DNA from: Guillardia theta CCMP2712
Lineage: Eukaryota > Cryptophyceae > Pyrenomonadales > Geminigeraceae
Length of the DNA stretch: 48,386 nt
NCBI RefSeq assembly: GCF_000315625.1
Contig: NW_005434631.1
Location: 329,783-378,168, forward strand
Reading direction: 5' to 3'
A program made the position numbers and the translations under genes. The notes beneath the pieces are model-generated. The model did not search any database. It had not been told where the DNA came from and worked only from the letters and a program-made list of their open reading frames with translations. The first letter of the stretch is position 1, and the number at the start of each line of letters is the position of its first letter. Positions 22,145 through 33,202 of the stretch are shown one piece after another.

Positions 22145-24337
22145 TCACAGCTTGAGCGCCTGTATCCTCTCTCTACGGAAGTCACTTCTTCGCATCATCG
22201 CCTTCCTCACTTCGTCGGCCGTCAGCCTCCACATCACACTCGCTCCCCCCGACGTGTCGCCCCACCCGTAGTCGAAGATTTCCTTGGGCTCCCCGAGGTT
22301 CAGCACTAGCCCCAGCTGCGACAGCCGCGTGAACTGATCCCTCACCGTCCTCTGCGTCAGAGTCGAGCAGAAGCCCGTCAGAGCTCGCAGGTCCTTGTCG
22401 AACTGCATCGCCCCCATCGCGCTGAAGCTGCTAGGCTTCTTACCCAGCACGAGGCGCTCGAGGGGGGGGACGACGTGCTGGCTGACGATGGCGAGGACGA
22501 GCATGTCGAAGCAGGAGGAGTTGAGCTCCATGCGGAAGGGCTGCAACGTGCTCTCGAGCGTGGAGATGAGCTCGACGACGGCAGCGCTCTCGCAGAAGAC
22601 AGCCTCTTGCGTCTCGTAATCCGTGCTCTGCAGCAGGTTGATAGCTGGGCTCAGGAATCTGTCCAGCAGGGCTGCGAGGCGTTCGATCGCATCGCTGAGG
22701 GACTTCGCAAGGATATGTCCAGCTGTGGCAAGCTCCGACATGCACTCCCTGGCCTTGTCCTCCTCCTTCCTCATTGCCCCGCGGTAGACTTGCTTGATCT
22801 CAGCCTCCAGCTGGTGGTGCAGTTTCCGGATGTTGTTCGCCGACACCTCGAGGTTGTTGTAGCAGGTCCCGTCGAAGATCTCCGCCACCTGCCTGCGCGA
22901 CAAGCTCGCCACCTGCTCGCCTACCGTCGTCCCCGCCAGTAGGTTGGCCAGCCCTCCTGACAGCTGCATCCCTCCCGAGCGATCCGTCGCCGCCAGCATG
23001 GCCTCGAGCGCCTCTTTGTAGGTGGTGACCAGCATGCTGTGGGCGTACATGATGACGTCACCCATGGCGTTGAGGCTGGAGGTCGCCAACGCTCTGCGGG
23101 AGCACTTCTTGAGGACGAAGAAGACCTCGTCGACGAGAGCAGAGACCAGCGTCTCGTCGTCTCGCTCTCTGCTCTTGATCGCCTTCTCAACGGAGTAGCG
23201 CATGAACGTCTCCTCCAGCGCGATGTAGCCGCTGATCAGCTCAGCCTTCTTCACCTCAACGATGGTGACGCGAGGGAGCTCAAAGTGATCGTCGACATGT
23301 GGTCGCACTTGCTTGTCCCCATGCGAGGAGGGAGGAGGCGCTCGCGCCTTGGCCACCATGAACCAGTTGAACTGCTCGATACGCTGCAAGCACAGCGAGA
23401 TCTCCTCGAGCAGGACGTCCAGCTCTAGAGCTACCTTCTTCTCCAGCTGCTGCTGGTCTCGATACTTCCTGACGAGCGACGCGATGTTCCTTCGACTGAA
23501 GATCAACTCCAGCACCTCCGCGATGCTCGGAGCCGCCTTCGTGTAGAGGGCAGTCACGAGCTGGGATCGAGCTTGATCCCCGAAGCTCTCCTTCACCACC
23601 TGCTCTCCTTCTGTCGTCGCGCGTGCAACGACGTCAAGGATACTAGTAAGGCACTTGGCAAAGAGCGCGACGTTCCCTCCCGTAGCTCCCAGCGCTAGTA
23701 CGTTCTTGAGCTGCAGGATCTGTTCCTGAGCTCCTGCCTCGACTCTCCTCGCCAGGAACTGCGTGAGGCGCGAGATACCTTCCTCGATCAGCCCGACCTG
23801 CCCCATGAGCTTGCAGAACCTCACGACTCCCTGCTGGTCGTTGCTCTCCGTCGCTGCCTGACTTCTCTGCCTTACAATCTGCCGGAGCTCTTCTAGCGAT
23901 CTCTTCAAGCTCTGCAGCGCCGCTTCCTCGGTCTTGGAGTCCTCGGGCTCCACATGGAGGTACCGCTGGATGGACGTGGCCGCGAGCTCCCAGTTCTCGT
24001 TCACCATGGCCGTCGCCACATCGTCCACACAAGTTTTCAGGCCCACAATGTCGACAGTTCGCTCCAGGGCCTTCCTCGTGTTCGCCTGCGCTGTGTCCAG
24101 GATGCGCACGCTCTCCACAACCTGCTGGACGATGTTGCTCGAGTCCTTGAGCCTCCCAGCAAGGTTGTCTGCCTCTGTCCGCAGCTCCGCCACCAGAGGA
24201 CGCAGGCTCCTTTTGGACAGGATCCCACTCTCGATCTCCTCGCCATGGGCCACCAAGTTCTTGAGGCTCGAGGCGGAAAACTCAGCCTTTTCTTGCAGCT
24301 CACGCAGCTGCATCTCCATAGCAGCGATAGTCGTCAT
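22145..24337 (-). CDS. COG4: Conserved oligomeric Golgi complex subunit 4
   Basis: A single uninterrupted frame of 730 residues, near the normal COG4 length (~750-785). The N-terminal coiled coil is followed by IVGLKTCVDDVATAM and ELAATSIQRYLHV, matching the conserved start of COG4. The C-terminus WRLTADEVRKAMMRRSDFRRERIQALKL is the family's characteristic end. COG4 belongs to lobe A of the COG tethering complex, which captures retrograde vesicles at the Golgi and contacts SNAREs and Sly1. It stands out as intronless among intron-rich neighbours. Its stop lies ~140 bp from the end of the convergent PPR gene. Confidence 0.93.
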   Translation of the reverse strand: MTTIAAMEMQLRELQEKAEFSASSLKNLVAHGEEIESGILSKRSLRPLVAELRTEADNLAGRLKDSSNIVQQVVESVRILDTAQANTRKALERTVDIVGLKTCVDDVATAMVNENWELAATSIQRYLHVEPEDSKTEEAALQSLKRSLEELRQIVRQRSQAATESNDQQGVVRFCKLMGQVGLIEEGISRLTQFLARRVEAGAQEQILQLKNVLALGATGGNVALFAKCLTSILDVVARATTEGEQVVKESFGDQARSQLVTALYTKAAPSIAEVLELIFSRRNIASLVRKYRDQQQLEKKVALELDVLLEEISLCLQRIEQFNWFMVAKARAPPPSSHGDKQVRPHVDDHFELPRVTIVEVKKAELISGYIALEETFMRYSVEKAIKSRERDDETLVSALVDEVFFVLKKCSRRALATSSLNAMGDVIMYAHSMLVTTYKEALEAMLAATDRSGGMQLSGGLANLLAGTTVGEQVASLSRRQVAEIFDGTCYNNLEVSANNIRKLHHQLEAEIKQVYRGAMRKEEDKARECMSELATAGHILAKSLSDAIERLAALLDRFLSPAINLLQSTDYETQEAVFCESAAVVELISTLESTLQPFRMELNSSCFDMLVLAIVSQHVVPPLERLVLGKKPSSFSAMGAMQFDKDLRALTGFCSTLTQRTVRDQFTRLSQLGLVLNLGEPKEIFDYGWGDTSGGASVMWRLTADEVRKAMMRRSDFRRERIQALKL

Positions 24338-25005
24338 GGCGAACTCACAACAGATCGATCACAACAAGCGAAGGACCTCAGCTGTCATGCCACTCGGGAT
24401 GCAGAAGTTTCAGCCCAACGAAGAGATTTGCCTGCATGGCGAGTCAGAAGGGGATCAAGAACCGGCCTGCCAAAAGCGAGTCTAGGAAGGAGATACACAA
24501 ACGACATCATTTTCCACAAGTGCTGTTTCTTTTCTGTTCATGTTTGATACATGGCTGTTTCTACATCTACCTTTGACAAATGGCTGTTTCTACATCTACC
24601 TCTCACAAATGGCTGTTTCAAGCTTTAAAGGATGAAGGAGAATCCAATGAAGATACTTCCCTCCATCTTATGTCTATCCCTCTGACTTTGCTCTCTCACT
24701 CTTCTTCCTGGATTCTTCTTTCTCTCGGTCTACCTCCTGTCTCTCATCTTCCTCTTCTCCTCCTCCTCTCCCTCCCTCCCTCCCTCCCTCCCTCCTCCTC
24801 TTCTCTTCTCTCCCCCTCCCTCTCCATGTCACCGCCAGCAGCTCCAGCGAGGCGAAGAAAACCGAGAAAGAGGGCGATGATCTCAGCGATGGGATGAGGG
24901 TGATGATATGTGCTGGATGAGGGGCAGTACTGGTGTGAGCGGGGACGAGGTCCACACTTTGCCGGCATGCGGGGTTGGGGGCGGATCGGGGAGCTTGGGA
25001 GGAAG
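24338..25005. other. Divergent intergenic region with 29-bp tandem repeat
   Basis: It contains 2.3 copies of a 29-bp repeat (ATGGCTGTTTCTACATCTAC..., starts at 24551, 24580 and 24609) and a CCTCCCTCC microsatellite (24760-24815). It separates COG4 (-) from the JmjC gene (+) and should hold both promoters. No coding sequence is supported. Confidence 0.6.
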
Positions 25006-26886
25006 ATGGCAGGAACGAGTAGCGAGATCAGGGAGAGCAGAGGAGAGGAGGAGGGAGACCAAGAAGCAGCGGCGCGGGTGGCCGATGGGCTTGACAGGCT
25101 GATGAAGCTCATGGAGGACGAGGGGAGGGAGCAGGTGCAGGAAATGGCCGAGGACGTCAGGAGGGAATGTTGGGAGAAGCTGGAGAATGGCGGGGGATGG
25201 CCGAATGTGGGGTGGAGGGAGGCTTACGTCTTTGCACTGCTCGTCCTCGCGGACACTTGCATGCACAAGTACAAGCGAGCTGGGCAGGAGGAGAAGGACG
25301 GAAGCCTTCCGCGAGCAGCTCTCCAGCATTTGGACTTCGCGCTGATCATGGGAGGCAACAACGTCTACTCCATAGCTAACGACATGATCAACAAGATCGA
25401 GAGCGATGAGAGCGTCAGCCTTAAGAGCTCTGCGCAACCAGCAAGTGAAGAGGAGGAAGGACACTGTTTCGTGCAGGAAACGCTCCCCAGGCATGCCCCG
25501 CAGATTCAGGAGGAGAGAGCAGTGAAGAGGGTGGCGAGCATCTCGGTCAAAGACTTTAAGCAAGAGTTCTTCAAGAAGGATCTCCCCGTCATCATCACCG
25601 GCGTCATGGATGGTTGGCCCGCCTTGAGGTTGTGGAGAGACCTGAGGTATCTCAGAGACAAGTTTGGCCATCGAACTGTCCCGGTGCGGGCATGCCTCCC
25701 CTCCTCCCCTCCTCCCCTCCTCCCCTCCTCCCTCCTCCCTCCTCCCTCCTCCCTCCTCCCCTCCTCCCCTCCTCCCCTCCTCCCCTCCTCCCCTCCCCTC
25801 CCCTCCTCCCCTCCCCTCCTCCTCCCCTCCTCCCCTGCCAGAAGAGTGACCCGCTGCAGGTCGAGCTTGGAAGGATAGCAGGAGGACAGAAGCTGGACGG
25901 GTGGCGAGAGGAGGCGATGCTCATGGAGAGGCTGATTAGCGAGTACCTGATCCCCTCCAACATTGCCTGTCTCAAGGAGCAGTCGATGGACGACAAGGAC
26001 GTGGCGTACCTTGCTCAGCATGCTCTCTTCGATCAGGTGACTTGCCAGCCGTTGCTCCCCTCCTCTCCCAGCTGGGGCCTCAGCACAAGCCCGGCACAAG
26101 ACTGACATGCCTGGTGCAGCTCACACAGCTCCAGAAGGACTTCGAGGTGCCGGAATACTGCGAGTGCGGGGCAGTGGAGGGGATGAACGCGTGGCTGGGG
26201 ACAGCAGGGACTGTGACGCCGCTGCATCACGACTCGGCAGACAACATTCTTGCTCAAGCCGTGGGATACAAATACAGTGAGGAGAGGAGACGCAAGGAGG
26301 GGAGGGAGAGGGGGAAGCATTGCCGGGATGGAAGGAGATGAGAGGAGGAGGAGTCGATGATGACATTCATATATTGATCAGTTCGCTTGTACCACCCACA
26401 AGAGACTCGAAATCTCTACGTCAACAAGTCAGGGAGGCAATCCCGTAGCTAGCACTGTATGTGAACTGAAGACTCTCGACAGGGGAGATAGCATTGGCTT
26501 GCAAGGCAACATAAGTCCCGTGAGTTCTTGTTCTCCTGTTGATTCTCTTCCTCGCCTCGTCCACTCCCTCCTCCTCTGCCCCTTACGCCTCAAGTTGCTT
26601 TGACTGTCCCCGGGCAGGTCAACTGCGAATTTCCGGATTTCGATCGCTTCCCGCTCCTGCAGCAGGCGAACTACGAAGAGGCTATCTTGAGACCTGGTGA
26701 AGGAAAACGGGAAGGAGGGAGGGAGAGAGTTGGATGGGATCGGAGGAAAGGAGGAGGGAGAGGGGCCGTCGAGTCTGATCGCTGAGCCTGACGGCGTTGG
26801 CAGGGGACATGCTGTTCATCCCCTCGAAGCACTGGCACTACGTGCGGTCTCTGACGCCGTCCTTCTCCGTCAACTTCTGGTTCTAG
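25006..26886 (+). CDS. KDM8/JMJD5-like JmjC-domain oxygenase
   Basis: Seven exons are inferred. The N-terminal helical region is followed by [20 protein letters not shown] and a JmjC fold. The Fe(II)-binding motif is visible as [10 protein letters not shown] (H-x-D), with the distal His in KHWHYVRSL and the 2-oxoglutarate Lys candidate in NLYVNKSG. Exon order, including VELG after the first intron, [13 protein letters not shown], and [11 protein letters not shown], parallels JMJD5. These enzymes are arginyl hydroxylases or proposed peptidases acting on nuclear proteins. Intron 1 (25684-25859) is a CTCCTCCC microsatellite. The start at 25006 is chosen because the frame upstream to 24910 is low-complexity; an earlier Met at 24910 is possible. 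It ends in ...NFWF-TAG, 52 bp from the convergent neighbour. Confidence 0.88.
25684..25859 (+). repeat. Intronic CTCCTCCC array
   Basis: Over 100 bp of CCCCTCCT/CCCTCCTC units fill the first intron of the JmjC gene. It is read as an intron because ...RTVP joins VELGRIAGG exactly as in JMJD5 homologues. Confidence 0.8.
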
Positions 26887-26938
26887 ACGAGCAGAGAGAA
26901 GGAGGAGGACAAGGACGAGGAGGAGGGCAACTGAAAAC

Positions 26939-28753
26939 TCATGACCTTCTCCTCTTCCTGTTGGAGCGCTTCTTGCCAATGGGGTCCAGGATTTCTTCCA
27001 CTAGATCGACACCAACCTGTAAAGCACAAATGAAGGAAAGAACTTGACAGGTGGAGAGGAGGAGGAGACAGAAGGTGAGCGGGAATGAAACAGAGAATGC
27101 AAAGAGGAAAGGAGGGCCAGTGCGAGGAGGAAAAGGAACAAAAGGGTGAGGGAGCTTTCTAACCTCAGGATCCATCGGAACATCAAAAATGACAATCTCC
27201 TCATCGTTGACCTGCATGATATGAGAAAGAGGAGGAGGAAGATACAGGAGGAGCAGGAGAATGAAGGAGGGAGAGGCTAGGAGGAAGAACGACAGTGAGG
27301 TACCTTGTAGTTCATCGCCTCTTCGAGAGTCACGTGTCCTCCCTCTCGCACTCCTCCCCTCCTTCGCCTTCCCCTCGTCATGATGGAGCCCAGGGAGGAG
27401 GATGGTCGAGCGATCGCGTCCATAGCCGTCAAACTCCCGATCGTCAACATCCCTCGGAGCGCAAACCTCGCGGCAGTGAGGAGGAAGCCGTCAAAGAGAG
27501 GAGGAGGAGGGGGAGAAGCGACTCGCTTGTCATCCCTCCGCAACCACGATAGCGAGGCGACATCCATGCTGTGCCGTCTCACCTCCCCCGGCGTTGTGAG
27601 AGCTCCGATGCCCGCGTAGAGGAGGAGGTAAGTCAGGTTGGTGTGCTCCTCCTCCCGTGATGCTCGCATGATGTTCCAAAAGTCAAGGACGGGAACCTGC
27701 CAAGAGAACGAGGAGGATGTGAGGACACGCGAGCTCGGGCGGGGGCGAGAGCAGGGACGAAGGATTCAGACGAAGGATAGGAAGGGCAGGATCAGAGGAA
27801 GGCAGGGCAAGAGGAGGGAGTGGGGCACCTGCTCGAGGATAGAGATGACTATATCCTGAACGAAGAACGAAGACTGGCTGGCGCCCCTACTCCCTCCTCG
27901 CAACATCAGACGCGAGAGTTGGCCGACTGTGTTGGTGACTGTGGAGAGAAAGAAGAGAGGAAAAATTCTATTGACATGACTCCAAGTCACTGAAAGCCAA
28001 GTCAGCCTCAAACCCACGCTGCCTCCTGAACCTCCTCGACTTCACCTCCTTGTTTCTGCATCATCGCAGGCCACGCGAGGTTCCTTGCAAGAATCGGATG
28101 CAGTGCCATGCAGACACCAAAGCCAACGGCAGAGGCAACACAGTTACTTGTACTTCCTTCCATCAGTCTGAAAGTTGCCAACATCACGTCATCAGATGTG
28201 CCATCATGCTCAAAACCTCTCCCTCCTCCCTCCTCCCTCCTCCCTCCTCTGGCCCTCGTTCTTTCCTCCTCTCTAGAACCTCTTGGCCGGCTCGACTTGG
28301 CTCACCTTGGCAGGACCTGAGCAAGAGGAAGGGGAACACGGACTGTCTTGATGACGTTCTTCTCTCGGATCGGTCGACCTCTCTTGTCCAACAGCTCCAC
28401 AGCTGTTGTCCTCAAGCTCTCCAGATGACCGTCATGTCGCAGAGCCAGGTTGAGGTTGCGCAGCGGGTACCTGGCACACCTCTCAGCCTTTGACCTGTAC
28501 CAGCTCCGCCCTCTTACGTCGCCATGCTGGCGATGCCGAACGCCAAGGTCCCTCGCGCGAGGCGAGAGGCGCCGCCTGCGAGAGCCTTCGAGCACCAGGG
28601 GGGATCTTGGTCGCACTCCTCGCTATGCTGATCGAGAATTCACCCAAGGGAGGCGAGCAGCAGGGACCTCACCAGACGAAGAGACTTCGCGCTGTGAGAG
28701 CTCAACAGCAGAAAGAATAAGCACAAGACGCTTGTCCTTGTGAGACAAGCCAT
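26939..28753 (-). CDS. Unrecognised secretory/plastid-targeted protein
   Basis: Seven exons joined in phase (28753-28673, 28622-28306, 28167-28046, 27938-27829, 27696-27304, 27211-27164, 27016-26939; 1149 nt) give 382 residues. Exon 1 is a clean signal peptide (MACLTRTSVLCLFFLLLSSH). Exon 2 begins with a strongly basic Arg/Ser-rich stretch resembling a transit peptide. Later parts include LMEGSTSNCVASAVGFGVCM, a LMLRGG motif, NLTYLLLYAGIGAL, an uncharged segment (ALRGMLTIGSLTAMDAI), the acidic NDEEIVIFDVPMDPE, and a basic tail KKRSNRKRRRS. I do not recognise the family. The signal-plus-basic presequence suggests plastid or periplastid import, but an ER/Golgi location is possible. Confidence 0.7.
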
Positions 28754-28845
28754 CTGGAGGAGGAGTCTTTACGATGGACGACCAACAGAGATCAGCTACC
28801 AAGAAAACAAACAAATCAGATCAGAGTTCATCATGTCTGTGTTTG

Positions 28846-28877
<32 letters not shown>

Positions 28878-30136
28878 CTCATTTCATCAATCTTTTCGTC
28901 CGAAAGATGGAGGAGCAACCCTTGAGCCATTGGCAACCTTCCCTCCTCATTCTTCCTCACTCAAGCCATCTGGGAACAACTTTCTGAGATCCCTCTCTCG
29001 ATGTTGTCTGATACAGGCACTGCTCTCGCATCGGGATCCTCACCATCCTCTTCCTCTAGCCTCTCAGCGCTGCCTCCTCCCTTCTTTCCCGCATTTCTCC
29101 CTCCTGCACATCATCACCGCCTTCTAGTATCTGCTCAGGTCAGAGCAGATACTAGAGTGACCTCGCCCTTCACTTCTCGCTCCTCCTCCTCTGCCGCCAT
29201 CCCCTTGCACGTTCACGCTTAAATCTCGAAACATTTCCGCATGAGCAGGTATGAGGGGGATGAGTCGCACTGGTGCCGGGCCCGGGCCCGGGCCCGGATG
29301 TCAGGCCCGCCGGCCACCCACACTGAGTCTGTGAGAGCCGGGTGACGCGCCCGTGTTCTGGATTTTCCATGGAAGGGGTTGTCGTGTAGGGGTGGGTGGT
29401 ACTGGAAAAGGGGTGATAATAAGTGTTTGAGGGGTGGGGTATTCCAGACGGGTATATGTTGGAAAGAGGGGGTGGTGTATTTACCTTGCTGCACAAAGGG
29501 GTGACTCCGAGCAGAGGTGTTGGGAAAACATGGGGGGTGGTGATCATAGGAGGGGTGATGAGTAGGAGGTGATAGGGGTATTCTGAAACGAGGTAGGGTA
29601 GTGCCTTGCTGGCATGTTGTCCAAAAAAAAAGGGGGAGAGTTGATAAATTCAACATTTGTGTGTAGAGGTTAAATTATAAGGTAAAAAATTGATATTTTC
29701 AGATTAAATTTTAAACAATATTGAAGATCAACGTGTCCAAACCCTCTTTCGGAAAAATCATCCAATCAGATGGAGCGAAATGCACGCTCAGGTTAGGATG
29801 TAGTGAAGGTGGCAGGTGGGCGAAGTCAGAGCAGAGCAGAGTCGGTGTAGATGAAGCTCGAGCATCGAGAAGATCCCAAGGCGTGAGATCTTGGCAGAGG
29901 GCATGTTCGCACTGGCCTTGAGAACACTGGGAGATATTGAAACTGCTTCTTACTTCTCTTGCCTCCCCTTACTTCCTCTTCCCTCTCCCGCCCTTCCCCC
30001 TTCAATGTGGCAGACAAAAGTTTTCTCACATGATCGTAACAGGTGTCCCAGGGATAGGAGTTGTTGGTTTGACCAGGAGCGGAGGGCCCAGCCGAAGTGA
30101 AGAGCTTGGTTGAATCATTGAACTTCAGTCAAGACC
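28754..30136. promoter_or_regulatory. Divergent intergenic region with hairpin, CpG core and G runs
   Basis: No gene is supported. In order it holds a TGCC microsatellite (28844-28878); a perfect 14-bp inverted repeat (29123-29136 / 29143-29156) with a 6-nt loop; a CpG-rich core with GGGCCC iterations (29275-29325); and ~250 bp in which runs of 3-6 G recur (29380-29600, ggggtg/ggtggt units). A short AT-rich stretch follows (29640-29730). It sits between two divergently transcribed genes. Confidence 0.55.
29123..29156. repeat. Perfect 14-bp inverted repeat
   Basis: TCTAGTATCTGCTC and its exact reverse complement GAGCAGATACTAGA flank the 6-nt loop aggtca. Such a long perfect stem in otherwise simple-sequence DNA is unlikely by chance. 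There is no T tract after it and no gene ends here. Confidence 0.9.
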
Positions 30137-33103
30137 ATGCCTTCGCGTGGAGCTCTGGCGCTGCGGACAGCTGCTGTGTTGCTCTTGGCTCTGCAGACCG
30201 CGCACTCCAGACCTCTGGTGAGGAACGTGAAGGACCACAACGAGTACAAGAAGCTCTTGAAACATCACGCGGAGGTCACTGGCCTCCCTGTGATTGTCGA
30301 CTTCTACAGTGATGGTTGTGGACCCTGCCGGATGGTAGCGCCGGTCTTCAAGCAGATGGCGGAGCAGTACAAGGACAAGGCGGTGTTCGCTAAGGTCGAC
30401 ATCAACAGGAACTACCAGACGGCCTCTGCAGAGCAGATCCGGAGCATGCCGACCTTCAAGCTCTTCCTCTTCGGGAAGAAGCGCGACGAGTTTTCCGGAG
30501 CGGACACGCAGAGGTTGAACACCATGACGCAGCAGCTGATCCGTGAGTCCGAAGCTAAGAACATCGAGGTCACGTTCGAGGCGCTCAAGTCCTTCTACCA
30601 GGAGCATGCGCCCGAGAAGATGATGGAGATGGACGACAAGAAGCTCCAGGACATCCTGGACAAGGCCGGCAAGGGAGGAGGGCCAGGGCATTACGGTCTT
30701 GTCAAGGCTCTCAAGCAAAAGTACAAGGGGAAGGCCCCCAAGACTCGTCCTCGAGCCGTCCCCAAGCAAGAGACGGCCGCGGAGAAGCCTGCGAGCCCTC
30801 CGTCTCCCCGAGGAGGAGCGAGCAAGCAAGAGGCCAACAAGCCCAATCTTCACCTAGCCACGGTGGAGCAGCTTGAGAAGGAGTTGTCTAAGAGGAGAGA
30901 GGAGGAGGCAGCGAAGAAAGCTGAGGCAGAGGAGGACGATGACGACACTCCTTCCTTCCCTATCTACGACCGCAAGAACAGAAGCGACGTTGAGAACGTC
31001 GTCATCATCGGCTCAGGACCAGCGGGTCTGTCTGCTGCCATCTACGCGTCACGAGCAGGCCTAAAGGTGCTCCCGCCCTCCTCTGCTGCTCTTGTTCAGC
31101 ACTCCTTCCCTCCCCTTCTCCCTCCCTCCCCTTCTCCCATCTCCCCTCCCTCCCTTTCGTCGTCATACTCCACCTCCCCTTCCCTCTCCTTCCCATCCCC
31201 CTTCCAATCTAAAACCTCATCTTTACCCCCTCCCCCTCCTTCCCTCCTTCTCTGCTGTGTTGACAGCTGACCAAGAGTGGCAGCCTGTGCTCGTGGCTCC
31301 TCCGATGGGCGGGCAGCTGCAAGGGAAGGGAGTCGGAGTTGAGAACTACCCCGGAGTCAACGACACGACTGGACCGAACCTAGTGCACGGCATGCAGGAG
31401 CAGGCAGCTCACTTCGGGACGGTCTTCCTGCAGGAGCTGGTGGTATCCGTCGACCTCTCCTCCCGTCCATTCCGCGTGCGGACCAACGAGACTGAAGTGA
31501 AGGCAAACGCGATGATCATGGCGACTGGCGCCGACTCGAGGTGGCTTGGGGTGCCAGGGGAGTACGAGCACAGGGGAGGAGGAGTGTCTTCATGCGCCAC
31601 GTGCGATGGCTTCTTGTTCGCAGATCAGGATGTAGTGGTAATCGGTGGAGGCGATACCGCCATGGAGGACGCGCTGGTGCTCGCAAGGACCTCGAAGACT
31701 GTCACTGTCATCCATCGCCGAGACAAGTTCCGAGCATCCAAGGTCAAGATGTCTTCCCTTTCCCCCTCCCTCCCTCCCCTCCCTCCCCTCCCTTCCCTCT
31801 CCCTCTCCCTCGTTTCCTCCCCTTCTCACCGTAGTTGTTGCGTCCTGACGTCACCGGCTAGGTGCTTGCCGAGCGGGTGTTGTCGCATGAAAAGATCAAG
31901 GTAATGAGGATTGAGAGGTGAAAGAGGAGAAGGATGACAAGTGTTTCAGGTTGTGTGGGACACCGAAGTCATCGAATTCATCGGCAAGAGAGTTCGCGTG
32001 ATGCCCAACGGCCTGACAGTGAGGAATTTCGAGGGCTGCGATCGTGATTGACCTGCAAATTCAGGTCGAGATCGGCGAAGACGGAAACCCAGTGTTGGAG
32101 GTAACGAACATCTTACTCTCCTCTCCTCTCCTCCCCTCGCATGTCATGCTCTACTCTACTCTACTCTACTCTACTCTACTCTACTCTGCTCTACTCTGCT
32201 CTACTCGCTTCTTCAGTCCCTCTTCTCCCCTGCTATCGTTTCCTCTCTTTCTGTTCAGGAATGTTGAACTCAATGTGGCTATCTAACGCTTGTCAACTAA
32301 GGACTTCTCGAAGCTCCGGGTGAAAGAAGTTCAGAAGCGACTGGACGCTGCAGGTTTCGAGTGCTGAGCGTGAGGAGGAGGAGGGTGAGGCTTATGCAGG
32401 GATCAGCTACGCGGGCGTCAAGGACAAGGAGGCGCTCGTGAAGATTCTCACTGATGCCTACAAGGATGCAGCCAAAGGTGAGGGGGAGGAGGGAGGTGAC
32501 AATGGGAGGAAATGACGGACCTTCAGCGGGCAACGGGGAGGACGATGCAGTTGTGACGGTAGAGGAGAAGTCGATCTTGTCCAAGGTGAAGAAATGGGAA
32601 GTGGAAGCTTCGCGATTGACAAGCGAGCAGATCAAGATGAAGAACAAGAAGACTGGAGAAGAGTCCCTGTTCCCTTGCACTGCTGCCTTTGTGGCCATTG
32701 GACACGATCCAAACACCAAGTTTGTTCAAGGGCAGGTGAGGAGGAGGAGGAGGAGGAGGAGGAGGAGGAGTGTTTGGGCATCTAAGGCTGCTATCAGGTT
32801 GACATGGACTCCAACGGTTACATCAAAGTGGTTGCGGGCAGCACGCGGACGAGCGTGGAGGGCTTGTTTGCAGCTGGGGATGTAGCTGACCACGTCTATC
32901 GTCAGGTACCTCGAGCAGACTCTCTACTTGTCCCGCTGACTTGAGATGCAGGCTGTGACGTCAGCAGGAACAGGAGCCATGGCCGGTAAGACTCCTGCCC
33001 CCCCCCCCCCCCCCGTGCTTGTCTTACCCTCCATGCAGCGCTGGACGCCGAGCGGTGGCTGAGCGAGCAAGGATTCTGCAGTGCAGCAGCAGCAGCAGCA
33101 TGA
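30137..33103 (+). CDS. Secretory thioredoxin-thioredoxin reductase fusion
   Basis: Eleven exons (first 30137-31066, last 33039-33103) sum to 693 codons. After a signal peptide ([17 protein letters not shown]) comes a thioredoxin domain with active site CGPC at residues 61-64. A charged linker follows. A low-Mr NADPH thioredoxin reductase domain then has the FAD motif GSGPAG (~292-297), redox centre CATC (414-417), NADPH motif GGGDTA (~431-436), [17 protein letters not shown], and the terminal [18 protein letters not shown]. Between the NADPH half and AIGHDPNT lies an extra ~100 residues including a SAP-like motif ([12 protein letters not shown]...). The enzyme should move electrons from NADPH to its own Trx, within the secretory route or plastid envelope system. 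Trx comes first, unlike plant NTRC. The CATC centre and both CGPC Cys are intact. Confidence 0.88.
32149..32210 (+). repeat. TCTAC pentanucleotide repeat in an intron
   Basis: About twelve TCTAC/TCTGC units lie within the 201-nt fifth intron (32101-32301) of the Trx-TrxR gene. Another intron of the same gene (32986-33038) contains a 16-17 nt C homopolymer near 33000. Confidence 0.8.
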
Positions 33104-33202
33104 TGGAAGCGAGGGAGGGATGGGGAGAAGAAGGACTGGATGTTGTAAAGGCGATCATTAACAACGTAACCCCCAGCCCCCTTCCCTCTCGCCCCTACAC
33201 CT

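Noticed and set aside
23039-23428. Open frames antisense to COG4
   Set aside because: Overlap a well-matched COG4 coding region in shadow frames, with no domain content.
28450-28743. Plus-strand frames of 76-97 codons
   Set aside because: Antisense to exons 1-2 of the minus-strand gene whose exons join in phase; Arg/Ser-rich shadow translations.
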